Positions 37,445 to 49,454 of a stretch of 64,000 nucleotides of DNA are shown here, piece after piece. The position numbers and the translations under genes are program-made. The DNA comes from Drosophila pseudoobscura (taxonomy: Eukaryota > Arthropoda > Insecta > Diptera > Drosophilidae). The notes beneath the pieces are model-generated. The model did not search any database, was not told the origin of the DNA, and saw only the letters and a list, made by a program, of their open reading frames with translations. The stretch is from contig NC_046683.1 of NCBI RefSeq assembly GCF_009870125.1, positions 1,612,001 to 1,676,000 of the forward strand, given 5' to 3'. Numbering within the stretch: the stretch's first letter is position 1; each line of letters begins with the position of its first letter.

Positions 37445-40400
37445 TTATTTCTTGGCTTTGCCTTTGCCCTTGCCGGCGTCTTTTTCCTTCTGGGAGAAAC
37501 GATGCAATTGCCCATTCGAACCAATGCGACGCTTCAGCTCTGAACGCATCTCATGGACCTGCTCGATAACACTATTGACATCCGCCTGATAAATGCAATA
37601 ATCCTGGATATTCAGACGCATTTTGTTCTTCTCCAAACTGCCATACAAATACGAATAGACAATATCGCCCACTGGTACATAGTATTTGAGCCAGTGATTT
37701 GAATGGGAGCTACGGGTTTAATAGAGGACAGCATAGAGAGTAGAAATTTATCGGAATTCCCTCGGTAATACCAATACCAAGATATTGCATCAGGAACAAA
37801 TTCCGTTTCATTTTTCGTTCGACGCTTCGAGCTTCAGTTCTCTTTTAGGCTATCCTTCGCCTCTGACGAATACACAGTCTTCGGAGAAGCGCAGTCGGAG
37901 ATATTAATCATGCCCAAGACATGAAGTTTGTTATTGTACTCTCGGGCATTCCGTTTTGAACCATTCGCTTGGCGAGAGGATCGACTTTGTGCGTCGCCAA
38001 AGACAGAGACGAAGGTGAAAAGAGAATTGAACAGCTTTTGGGTCCCGTCACCCCTCATGCAACGTCTTGGTATCGTCTGGTCTTGGTAATACTTACACCA
38101 ATTCCGATTTGTCATGCAAGAAGTTGACAAATCTGGCCAAATTGTCCATATCTTTGCGCAAACTGTGTGGGATGGGATTCACATATTGAAAAGGAGACAA
38201 TTTTAATGGGGGAAAACCATAGGTTCTTACTGTTCCTGCGTTTCGGCCAGAGTCTTGCCATCCCGTATGAGTCGCACCTCCAAATAGAAGCCGGTGCTGT
38301 ACTTAAAACGCAAGTAGTGCAGGCTGCCCAAGGAGACCATCTCGGAGTCGTGCAGGAGTATGATGAAATCGCCCAGTTTCTTGCATTCGAGCTCATCGTT
38401 TGTGGCAAATATCACCGTCTTGCCGCAGTGCCGTATGTACCGCAATATATTCCAGATCTCATCGCGTGTCGTCCCGGGTAGACCGTACGTGGGCTCGTCC
38501 AGGACGAGTATCTTGTTGTAGGCGACCAAAGCGAGGGCCACATTCAGTTTGCGTAGCTTTTCGGCCGTAAGGTAGGCGCATTTGCGATGCATCCACCCGG
38601 TCATGTTCAGCATGAGGCACAGATCGTGCATCTTCTCGGTGATCTTTAGCTCTGGGACACCCCGAATCATGCAGAGCAGACGGATGTGCTCGCGCGGCGT
38701 TAGTTCCATGAGCAAGCCCAGATGCTGCGGACAGTAGCCCATGTAGGTGCGTATCTTGTCGGTGTCCAGCTTGAGGTCCAATCCCCGGACATAGATCTCG
38801 CCAAAGGCGAAGCCATCGATGCCCACCAGTTGACGGATCAGATGGCTCTTCCCGGAGTTTCGCCGGCCATAGATGCCCATGCTCATGTATTTGTTCAGAG
38901 CAAACGAGACGGTATTCACCCGCGTTCCTGTAATGGGTACCTTGGCCTCCACCTGATCGACCAGAAACACCGACTGTTTGCATTTGGTCATGTCGGATTC
39001 GGCAATTTTAAGCTTCACATCGGCCATATCGGCATCATCGAACGGATATGTGGCAGTACGTAGATCATGCAAGCTACACACAAACAGGAAAAGGGTTAAA
39101 CACCTACACGGGGAAACGGAAGGACTTACTCTCGGGAGGAGTGATATTTCTTCTCCCTGCGATGCAGTTCAATCCAAAAGATCAGCAGGACACCAAGCAA
39201 CCCCGAGATGAGCATATAGATAATGGCTGGCATAATGCCAGGCGAACTCCAAGTGAAATATGAATGAACTGAAGGGGAAAACAAAAGGGAAAGTAACCCT
39301 AGAAAATGCCACCGAAGATCAGGCACTTACAGTGACAATTGGGCACCATTTCGGCCATATTCTCCATTGTGCAGCTGGGCGTCTTTTGGCACTTGTCCTC
39401 GCACAGCGACTCCTCCAGGCACTGCGTGTAAATGTTGCTCACGCCATCGAGCAGCGAGAAGCCCGGAAACAGGCAGGCGCCATAGTAGAAGATGTCATTA
39501 CTGTTGGCCACATCCCAAAATAATATGTACAACACAATGCCCGTGATCCCGTGCAGCAGGAGCGACGCCAGGAAGCCTCTAATCCTTGAGGCATTCACAT
39601 AGAACGACAGTACATAGGTGTGTGTGAGGGCGGCGAAGCCATAGAGACCCATCAGGATTAGGATGAGAAAATTCTCATACGAACCAAAGCCACCGATGCC
39701 CATCACGGCCATGATCACCACAATGATCACCGAATAGATGATGTAAGTGAATAGATCCCAAAACATATTGACGCCCCAATAGATGGGCATGCCCAAGCCG
39801 GCTATCACCTGCAGGATCCTTAACTGATGCACCTGCTCTTCCACCAGGGGTATAATGAACACAGAGACGGCCAGCGGCAGGATGCAGCCCAATGCCAATG
39901 GAGCATTCATGTGCGCTATCTTATTGTCGATCAAGTTGATCTTCATGCTCAGCTGTGTGGGCAATGGATGATTAGTAACCAAGGTGAAATGTTTCTTAGA
40001 ATCGGGATAGGCAAGTCTACAAAGAGAGGAATTAATATGGCTTTAGTGCTTGCTCTATGGATACTCCTCTTACTTGAGTATCGCATTGTGCATCAGATTG
40101 AGCATCATTGCTGCCGAATGGAATACATCCTGTGTGATATAGCCATTCATTATCTGATCGCCAGCCTGTTCGATCGCTCCCAGGCTCTTCAGCTCGTTCA
40201 TTTTCTTGAGGTTATCGCGATAGGAACCTTTTTCGCAGGAGAACGAACCCGCTGTAAAACTGCTCATCATGTGGCCCCCGCCCTGCCGTTTGTAGTGATG
40301 CGCCTTGGTCAGCGATTGTATGTCCACATAGCCGCATGCCGTAACATCCGGTATATTCTTCATCTCAGAGCCGCTGCCGAAGCCAATTTCGATCACATTC

Positions 40401-43400
40401 GAACGCTCCTCGGGCACATCCAGCATCACGGACAGCTTGGCAATGATGGCTATCAATATGAAGCTGGTAAATATCATGATTATTGGCCAGACATTCGGTG
40501 CCGTATGGATCATCTTTTTGTAGAGCATGGCACGTATGCGCTGGCGTCTGAGCTGCTTCTGTGACACCACCTGGTACTTGAACGTTTGGGCTGTAAGGAG
40601 TATGTCGGAGAATAAATAATTTGTTCTAATTTATTTGAATCTCGCACTCCATTTGAATTGCGCGCGCGCATGGTGTGACCAGAGTGTATGTTGACCCTGA
40701 TTGACCGGGATCCAGTTCGTGTGAACTGGATCGAATGTGGTTCTGTGCGTTCTATGTCATGGTTCCCCGATAAGTACAATTAGAGGACACTACTTTTTAT
40801 ATACTTACTGACATCCGGTATGATCTGCTTTTGCAAACGAAACGACTTGACCAACTTCATGTAAGTATCGGAGAGTTCGGTGCCCACAATTCGAAAATAA
40901 TCGATGCCCAATCGGTTCCGATCCGATTCCAGATGCAGACACAGCTTCTGCAAACGCGGGCGATTCGAAATGGGGATTCTGTACGCCAGAGTGTCGCCAA
41001 TTTCATTCTCCGGCTGGACGCGCGGAAGGAATTGATTGATGAAATCGGTGATGGGCTCGGCGGGTATGTGCGGCTTCTTGGTCACAATCATGTCCAAAGT
41101 GCCGGTAAACTTTGACCGCAGAAAGAAGGGTGTTCCGTTGGCCTCCAGCACGCCCAGATTGATTATGGCCACACGATCGGCCACATGCTCCGCCTCGCCC
41201 ACACTGTAGGTGGCCACCACAAAGGCCCGCGACTCCTTCTCCTGGTTGACAATCGTCCAGAAGGTCTGCGCCTCGGAGCCGGTCAGCTTCAGCGTGGGCT
41301 CCTCCAGGATCACGACCTGTGTGTTGCCTGCCAAACAGCAGCAGAGGGCCACCAGACGAGTGCTGGCATAGGTGAGCTGGCCAATCTTTGTGTTGCGGCT
41401 CTCGATGTGCTGATCCAGGATGGTCAGCCACTTGCGCTTCTCGATCTTGAAGCGGTCCTCGTCGTCGCGCTGCAGCTTCAGCCGCACATGATACTCGATC
41501 GTCTGCTGGACGGTCAAATGGCGACTCAGCCCGTGCTCGTCGAAGCGAAAGTCCACCAGCCGACGGCTGGGGCCCTTGTGCGTGTAGCTATTTCCCAGCA
41601 CCGAGACGGTGCCACGCAGCGGGAACTTGAGGCCGGCAATCAGGCGCAGGAGAGTGAGCTTTCCGGAGCCAATGTGGCCGAGTATGACCAGTATTTCGCC
41701 CTTGTAGATGCGCAGCGAGATGTTCTTCAGGATCTTCTGTTCGGATTCGCGATGCGAAGTGCTCACATGCTTAAGGCGCATCAGCTCCTCGCTGTTGGCG
41801 TCGACAAACTCAAAATTGTGCCAACTGGGCGATCGGCCAATGAAGATGGGGGCCTCGGACTTGGGTTTGTCGACGCGCGGCTTGTTGCGCAGGACACGGC
41901 GGCTCAGCAGGCGGCCAGGGGCGCGCCATTGGACCAGAACGAAGAGCAGCAGATAGATGAGCATGCAGACCGCTGCCGAGACAAATAGGACGATAAAATC
42001 GTAGAACTTCAGACTATGGGAATCGTCGATCATTTGATGGAACAGCTGCATGCAGAAGCTGAGCTGTGTGTTGAAAAAGGACCCCAATACAAAGGTAACA
42101 TAGTAGCTGCGAACGTCCCAATAACGTTCGAGAATTAAGCTGAATGCCGCATACGTAAACAGCCACATGACCAGGCCGAAGAGCACGCAATTAATGGGAT
42201 TGACAAGGAGTTTGGCCACCAACATGGCGGTTAGTATCAGCTCAATGTGGTAGATTAATATAAATAATATTGTGCCGACAATCGCCTGGGCGACATTGGG
42301 GCCACTTTCCAGTATCCAAAATACCTGTTTTGACGGAGGAGAGGCGATTGAAATTGAAAATAGCTATAGATGAGTGTGTAACAAGTGGCGTGGCGTTGAA
42401 ACCTACAATTAAAACAACGAGGGAACACAATGCCGTCAGTAGCAATCGCAGCATTAACACCAAAAACAGGCAGCAGTACTGGGTGCAGAAAGAGAAACCA
42501 TAGTGCCACTGATGGACCATAACGCCATCCTCCAGCTGACCGGCGATATTCTATGCGCGTGGGGGTGGGTGGACAAATTAGCGATAGGCAGGAAGATACG
42601 ATACGATACGATACGATACGATACGATACGCACCCTGATAATGTTCAAAAATGGTATCAGATATAGGAAATTGTATAGAAATGCTGGCATCCGGACCAAG
42701 GTCATCATGGTGCAGGGTGAATTGGCCGCCCTTAGTCGTATGTTAAAGACCTCCACTTGGGGCTCCGTGTATGTGTGGGGATATTTGATTTTCAGCTGTT
42801 GGAACCACTGAAGAAACACATGATGCTGCAGTTGAAGGAAACCCTCGCGTATGTAGAGATCTTGATTCGTATCCGTGTCCTTGGCATTGTCCTGCTTATC
42901 TCGGACGGCGCCCGAGCAGCGTGTCAGCCACAGGCGAGCCTCGGTGAGGAATGGTTTTATGGTGCGAAATTCACTGGGAAATCGTATGGAAATGGAGAGG
43001 CTCTCGGGTGGCTCTTTTGCGGGGGAATCATGGAAAATGATGCCGGCCAGGGTAGTGCGCTCATCGAAATGTTTCTGCAGCTCGGCGTTATTCTTGTAGC
43101 CTTGGACTCCCTTCATTCCCAGTTCGTCGGCAACGGCATTGATTACCAGCTCGGTAAACTCCGTTTTGGGTGCGAAAGCCAATAAATATTTGGTTTTTTC
43201 CCTCTTCTTGTCGCCCATACCCCTTTGCGGAAATAAATATAAATGATAATATACCTACCAGAAGGCTTGGAACGGCTTGGAACGTCTTTTAGCTTACGAT
43301 AGAATATCTAAGTCGTCCAGCTTGTGCGAAACGATAACATGATCGCGTTCGCTTTTGGCGCGCGGGAACAGCAATTGCTTCGTGTGCGCTATGGGATTCC

Positions 43401-43515
43401 CCTGGATCAATATCATGATTATCACCATCACAATGGCCTCGAAAAGCACGCGACGCCATAGATTCCTCTCGATGTGAATGTAGCGCTTGAACAGCAGACA
43501 AAAGCTTGCTGTCAT
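37445..43515 (-). CDS. ABCA-family ABC transporter with degenerate nucleotide-binding domains
   Basis: Ten coding exons, 5' to 3': 43515-43298, 43222-42634, 42550-42407, 42324-40809, 40590-40074, 40016-39331, 39268-39130, 39073-38231, 38162-38097, 37709-37445. They join to 1660 residues. The start is MTASFCLL, the ATG downstream of an in-frame TTG. It has the same two-half ABCA plan as its neighbours. NBD1 is badly eroded: Walker A GHIGSGKLT (Thr to Leu) near residue 533, no Q-loop Gln, LTYAS for LSGGQ, Walker B LEEP, and Tyr for the switch His. NBD2 keeps Walker A (GRRNSGKS near 1339), CPQ and LDEP but has LTAEK for the signature and Asn for the His. The C-terminus is Lys/Gly-rich (KGKGKAKK). 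It is a member of the CG1494/CG1801 type, but which one I cannot say. The exon 2 acceptor (AAAG) and the 66-base exon 9 are the least certain joins. Confidence 0.87.
42599..42630. repeat. (GATAC)n pentanucleotide repeat abutting a splice donor
   Basis: Six to seven GATAC units lie inside the 83-base second intron (42551-42633) of the third ABC gene. On the coding strand the donor GTGCGTATCG leads straight into the repeat. Confidence 0.9.
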
Positions 43516-43717
43516 TTTCAAATTTAACTAGGGGTCGACTAAAACTAACTATTTGCAATGATTTTGTGTTGCTACGTTTTGACTATTTCATTTTTAGCTA
43601 ACTATAAAAAACGTTGTTCTCCAAGCATATTGCGATGAAGGCTCCTTGCTTTTTTTAATTCCGATTGTTCGCTAACGATGTTTAAGAACAAAAGGCAAAA
43701 GTGTGTGACATAATAAG

Positions 43718-43825
43718 CCAGTAAAGTAGAAAATAGATTCATTAGCCGTTCAAAATTCTGTGGGCAGTGCTAAGAGACCTCTCTAGCTAATAATATTCAA
43801 CGTAACATCAAAATTGAGCAATATG
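43718..43825. repeat. Upstream direct repeat, copy 1
   Basis: About 108 bases align with 44072-44178 in the same orientation. Shared phrases include AGAAAAT-GATTCATTA, CTGTGGGCAG or CTATGTGGGCAG, CTAGCTAATAATATTC or TAGCTAGTAATATTCG, and ATCAAAATTGAG or ATCAAAATCGAG. The copies are diverged, with small gaps. They lie between the divergent start codons of the third ABC gene and Rpt6. Confidence 0.8.
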
Positions 43826-44071
43826 GTTCCCAATCCTTGACGGAGAACGATTAACCTGAAAGATATAGTGTTTTTTTTTTAAGTTCAGAGGAACGATGGC
43901 ATGAATCGTCAATATTTTCCGTCATTTACCTCAAGTAGTTGAACTATTTTAATAGAGGGGGCTTAACTTGGCTAAGTTCAGTTTTTCATCATACGAGACG
44001 CTATATTGTTATTCAGGAGCAAAAACAGCAATCGCCATAGAAAGAAAACAAGTCAAGTATTCAAAATAAAC

Positions 44072-44178
44072 CGGCCAAGCAGAAAATTGATTCATTAATT
44101 GGATAAAACTATGTGGGCAGGGCTAAACGTTCTGTATAGCTAGTAATATTCGACGGAATATCAAAATCGAGGAATATG
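44072..44178. repeat. Upstream direct repeat, copy 2, adjoining the Rpt6 promoter
   Basis: Partner of 43718-43825. It runs directly into the Motif 6 and Motif 1 promoter of Rpt6. A third, more diverged relative lies at about 61490-61600 in front of a very similar promoter. Confidence 0.8.
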
Positions 44179-44197
44179 TATAATAGAACTTGGATTC

Positions 44198-44307
44198 GTC
44201 AGTATATTTATGGTATATTTTTAAAATAAGATGGTATATTTTGGTATATTTGTGACGGTCAGACCGTAAATTTTATCAATGAATCCGCGATCTCACTGGT
44301 CACACTA
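44198..44307 (+). promoter_or_regulatory. Rpt6 core promoter: Motif 6 and Motif 1
   Basis: GTCAGTATATTT (44198-44209) fits the Drosophila Motif 6 consensus KTYRGTATWTTT exactly. TGGTCACACTA (44297-44307) fits Motif 1 (YGGTCACACTR, bound by M1BP) exactly. Between them, TATCAATGAATCCGCG resembles the DRE-CCGCG segment found at 60.6 and 61.7 kb. The motifs lie 115-225 bases before the Rpt6 ATG and point towards it. This is the promoter class of fly housekeeping genes (known biology); its use here is inferred. Confidence 0.75.
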
Positions 44308-44421
44308 CTACAAAGAATGCCGAGTCATAAGTAAAGAAAAAAAGTGCATGGTGAAAAACAATAATTGCAGGCAATATAAGACATATACAGGCAATATACA
44401 GCACATCAGCAGAATCCCAAC

Positions 44422-45766
<1,345 letters not shown>

Positions 45767-45886
45767 ATCGTAAACGTAACCCTTATTTTTTGTCATTAAA
45801 AATCACCCAAGTAACATGCGACTATTATCTCAACATTTATTAAAAGAACGGAACTTGTTGGGGGCAGCGCAGGGCAGGGGACAGCC
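45767..45886. terminator. Shared convergent 3' region of Rpt6 and anox
   Basis: Only 120 bases separate the two stop codons. ATTAAA at 45795-45800 is the best + strand poly(A) signal for Rpt6. TTTATT at 45836-45841 is AATAAA on the minus strand, about 45 bases past the anox stop. Since cleavage occurs downstream of each signal, the two mature 3' ends probably overlap. Confidence 0.6.
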
Positions 45887-46690
45887 TTAGGTGGCAGCCT
45901 GACGTAGCTCTTCTTCCGCTTTGAGCATATTGAAGATTTCCTCGGTATCGGCGACATCGAAACAGCAATGCCCGTCCTCGTCGTACAGTTCCAGACTGGC
46001 CTTCAGTTGCAGAAGAGTGCGCACCGCCTCGACGTGCCCACAGCTGGCGGCATAGTGCAATGGTGTCTGCATCTCGGCATCCAGCTGGTCGACGCTGACG
46101 CCCATTGAGACCACCAGATAGTCTATGATGTCGACAGCATTGCGATCGGTGGCCCAGTGAATAAGGGCCATGCCATGCTCATCCTTAACGTTGATATCGC
46201 CCTTCTGCATCTTCTGGCGGAGCGCAGACAGATTCTTCTCCTTGACTAGATCGAACATGGTCTTCTTGTTGTCGGGCATCACCTCCTCCACTGGCACCGA
46301 TTCGATGGAATGAACGGCCCAGCTATTGCCGCCTGCCTTTGTCTTCTTGCTGCTGCTGCACTCTTCCTTCCAGATGGGATTGATTCTCTGCAACTTTTCG
46401 ATATACGACCGCTGGGCATCGGCCTGGGACATGTCGCCCAGTGCCTTCCAGGCGTTCCATTTGGTGCGTGCCTTCATTTGTAGTATGGAAGGGCATGGTT
46501 GGTTGCAGCCACTCTCGGTGGCTTGTTTGTAATATGCGTAGAATTCCAGCAGATCGTAATCCTTGAATGTTTGCGTTTGTCGACTCACGTAGCTGGTGGC
46601 CAACTCGAAAGCGCTCGCCTGCAGCTCGCCTTCCTCGTCGTCCTCGTCGTTGGTCAAGTCGAATAGGTCCGAGTCCGAATCCAAGTCCAT
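45887..46690 (-). CDS. anox: Acyl-CoA-binding protein with ankyrin repeats (ACBD6 type)
   Basis: Single-exon frame of 267 residues. An acidic N-terminus (Asp/Glu-rich, residues 1-24) is followed by an ACBP domain at about 28-110, containing the family-type KARTKWNAWKALG helix, a linker, and two ankyrin repeats at about 165-250 (ALIHWATD, TPLHYAASCGH). This is the architecture of human ACBD6, which binds long-chain acyl-CoA. It starts 153 bases downstream of the SLIRP2 stop on the same strand with no obvious promoter between. This agrees with my memory that D. melanogaster carries these two as a dicistronic gene (CG33713/CG33714). Translation from a shared mRNA is inference here. Confidence 0.93.
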   Translation of the reverse strand: MDLDSDSDLFDLTNDEDDEEGELQASAFELATSYVSRQTQTFKDYDLLEFYAYYKQATESGCNQPCPSILQMKARTKWNAWKALGDMSQADAQRSYIEKLQRINPIWKEECSSSKKTKAGGNSWAVHSIESVPVEEVMPDNKKTMFDLVKEKNLSALRQKMQKGDINVKDEHGMALIHWATDRNAVDIIDYLVVSMGVSVDQLDAEMQTPLHYAASCGHVEAVRTLLQLKASLELYDEDGHCCFDVADTEEIFNMLKAEEELRQAAT

Positions 46691-46843
46691 GATGATTATT
46701 GAATATTTCTTTTTTTTCTCAGTTAAATTGTATTTTTAGTTTTGTCGGATAACCTTATAGCTATGTTCTTTTTTGTTTTTTGTTTGTGGGAGAAAAAATT
46801 TTGTTGGGGGAGAAAATGCTTGTGGCGTCGCCGACTACGTTGT

Positions 46844-47110
46844 CTACGACTTTTGTATATTGAGATGATGCCCCTCCAGTATGTGCTTTTGCTCGTTTTC
46901 GATTTTCTCTAGTGCTGTCAAACTGTTGAAGCTCACAAAGCCGTAACCCTTGGAGCAGCCGGTCTTCTTGTCAAAGATGACGTTTGCCGATAGGACGCGA
47001 CCGAATTCCTTGAAATACCCACGCAGCTCCTGATGGCCCACTGTCCAGGGCAAGTTACCCACGAATATGCGGTGAACCGATTTTCCAACTTTTGCTACTG
47101 CGGTGGCCAT
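46844..47110 (-). CDS. SLIRP2: Small RRM protein, SLIRP homologue
   Basis: An 88-residue frame almost filled by one RNA-recognition motif. RNP2 is IFVGNL (about 15-20) and RNP1 is KGYGFVSF (about 55-62). The size and the FVGNLPWTVG segment fit SLIRP, which in animals stabilises mitochondrial mRNAs together with LRPPRC. It is the upstream cistron of an apparently dicistronic unit with anox. The ATG at 47110 is the first in frame. From memory, the D. melanogaster equivalent is CG33714. Confidence 0.9.
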   Translation of the reverse strand: MATAVAKVGKSVHRIFVGNLPWTVGHQELRGYFKEFGRVLSANVIFDKKTGCSKGYGFVSFNSLTALEKIENEQKHILEGHHLNIQKS

Positions 47111-49454
47111 GTGTGCGGTGCGTGTGCGACTGCGAAAGCAACAATTTTTTTGATTCTAGTTGTCGATGATCTTGGGGGCCCCGGGCCGCTCCTTACCAGC
47201 TCTGTGATGCGTTGCGTAAATACCTCGTCTCGTCGCAACCCAACCTTTTGTAGCTTGTTGTTGCTGTTGTTGTAACAATAAATGACGGACGGGGTGCGCG
47301 GCTGTGAGAAAATAACCTCAAATTTCCACGCTTAACAGCACCTGCACATACCGCACACCCTGGCATGGGGTACTTTAGCTAGTCGGTAATTATGGTTTAG
47401 CATTGATTGCTTGCTGATGATCTCACAGTAAGCTATTTGTTTTTTTGTTTCCAATTGCATGCTTATTTAAATAATGCATTTCAAACTGAAATAAAAGATT
47501 TCTTTTTCCATGCATTGCCATGCATCATAAGGGTATAAGAGTATCGGTGTCTGACAACAAATGGAAACTCATTTCCTTAATTTTTCCAACATTTTGCGCT
47601 TAGAAGCACATTTTGTGGCTTAACAGCACTCTCACTGACTGCATTTATTGCGCGTTACAGCACTGAATTTTGTGTATGCAGCAGGCGAGTTCTGTTGCCC
47701 AATTGGCGGTATATTTGAATTCACGAAAGAAAATAACATGCAACGCATTTTATTTTGATTTTGCATTGATTTTCTTTTTTATTTTTCATTTTTTATCATG
47801 TTCTTTTTTGTTGTTGTTTCTGTTTTATACTTTTGTGTTCCCTCATTCATTTATTCATTTACGTTTTTTATTTTAACAAATTTCGCTACAAACTACTTAA
47901 AACAACATCGCTTTTTCCTTGCAACAAATAAACACAAAATCTTCGATTTAAATGTACAATTCAATACAAAAACGAACAATTGTAAAGGAGGGGTAGGTAG
48001 AGTGGGTGGTGTTGTTTGGGGCTGGAGCAGGGGCAGGGGCAGGGCAGGGGTGTTGGGGTGTAAGCTTTTGTTTTGCGTGATTTTTGTTTTTTTCTGTTTT
48101 TTGTTTTTTTTTTTTTGTTGTATTGCTCTTCATGTTTCAATCAAAGTAACATTTTAACTATGGAAGCAGTTCGTATTTGTTTCTCTACTCTACACATACT
48201 CTAAACTCTCCTCTCTGCTCCACAGCACAACTCTCATCCGATCCGATCCGATGCGATCCCCATGTGATGATGATGATGCTCTGTTCTTTGCCTGCTCTTC
48301 GCATCAATTATATGACTAATTCTGTTCTAGCTTTATATTATTATTATATATAAATTAGTGATTTTGGCGGCGCCTTACTGCCTGCATTCGGATCTGATTG
48401 AAGTGCGGCTCTGCCGCATTACATTATAGTTTGTTTCTTGCCTACTTAATTATAGAGTACTCTCCTTTGACCAAAAAGACACAAAACACACACATAAAAC
48501 ATAAAATATAAAACCGAACAGAACAGAACAGATACGATAAATCTATTATACAATTGGTACATTTGTTTTAATCATAATTCACACAATAAATGATGTAGTC
48601 CAGGATAGTTTAGTCACGTAATCAACTAATTTGTAAATTGTAAATATATATATATATATATATGTATGTGTATAGTAGGTATGTTTCATATTCCACTCTC
48701 TCTCTCGCATTATCTGCTTCTGCTCTGCGTTGCATATCCATAGTATAAAACTTCATAATCATATATCATACATATACATGTATCCGTATCTGTATTGTGT
48801 GGACACGATACGACACGACACTGCACTGCTCTGTGGTTTGTAAGAAAGAGGCCTTAGATATTATAAAAAAATGTATAATAATATATATGATATATATATA
48901 TAGTATATGTCTATATATCTTGACAATTCTGCGCGCTCTGCCGCTCTCAACTTCATGTTACTGCGCTTTTAAGGTTAAGGTTCTGCTTTAAGTTTTAGCT
49001 TATGAAATATAGTACAGGAAAATACACGCACGAACAAAACTAACACAAAAATGTACAAAATCAATAAAAATCAATTGAATATTAAGTAGAAACAATTACA
49101 AAAATATATATATATATATGCATCTTAATAATACAAGAAAAAAAATGTATATAGTATAAGCATACAAACATCATAATTTTGGATCGAATCGATCTCCTTA
49201 ATATTTTGCTATCGCTTCAAGGATATACAAAACAAAAACACAATTTTTAATAATGAAAAAATTCGTTAATGTGTCACAGCACCACCATTTGTTGTTGTTG
49301 TTGTTGTTGTTGTTAATTTCAGAAGATTTACTCTCTTACGTTCTCGCGCTTTCTCTGATCCTCGTAGACTACTACACACTAGGGCTAGGTCTAGGTCTAG
49401 GGCTAGGGCTAGGTCTAGGGCTGCTAGGGCTAGTTCTAGGCTAGATCCCACCTG
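47111..49454. other. SLIRP2 promoter side and probable long Dullard 3' UTR
   Basis: No further gene seen. Within about 230 bases upstream of SLIRP2 I find no Motif 1, DRE or initiator match good enough to call. The rest is AT-rich with TA tracts (48645-48664 and near 48890). Minus-strand AATAAA sites (TTTATT on +) cluster at 47750-47870, which would give Dullard a 3' UTR of roughly 1.6 kb. That reading is inference. Confidence 0.45.
49379..49443. repeat. CTAGGK hexanucleotide repeat next to the Dullard stop
   Basis: About ten CTAGGG, CTAGGT or CTAGTT-like units end about 10 bases before the Dullard stop codon, so on the minus strand they start the 3' UTR. A GTT triplet run (49291-49315) lies nearby. 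Confidence 0.85.

Noticed and set aside
40660-40760. GGTGTGACCAGAG in an intron of the third ABC gene as a reversed Motif 1
   Set aside because: It differs from the Motif 1 consensus at the last conserved base and has no Motif 6 or DRE nearby.
41003-41988. Long + strand frames opposite the - strand ABC genes (for example 41185-41988, 26812-27492, 24791-25567)
   Set aside because: They are shadows of real coding exons; the opposite strand carries the conserved ABC motifs.
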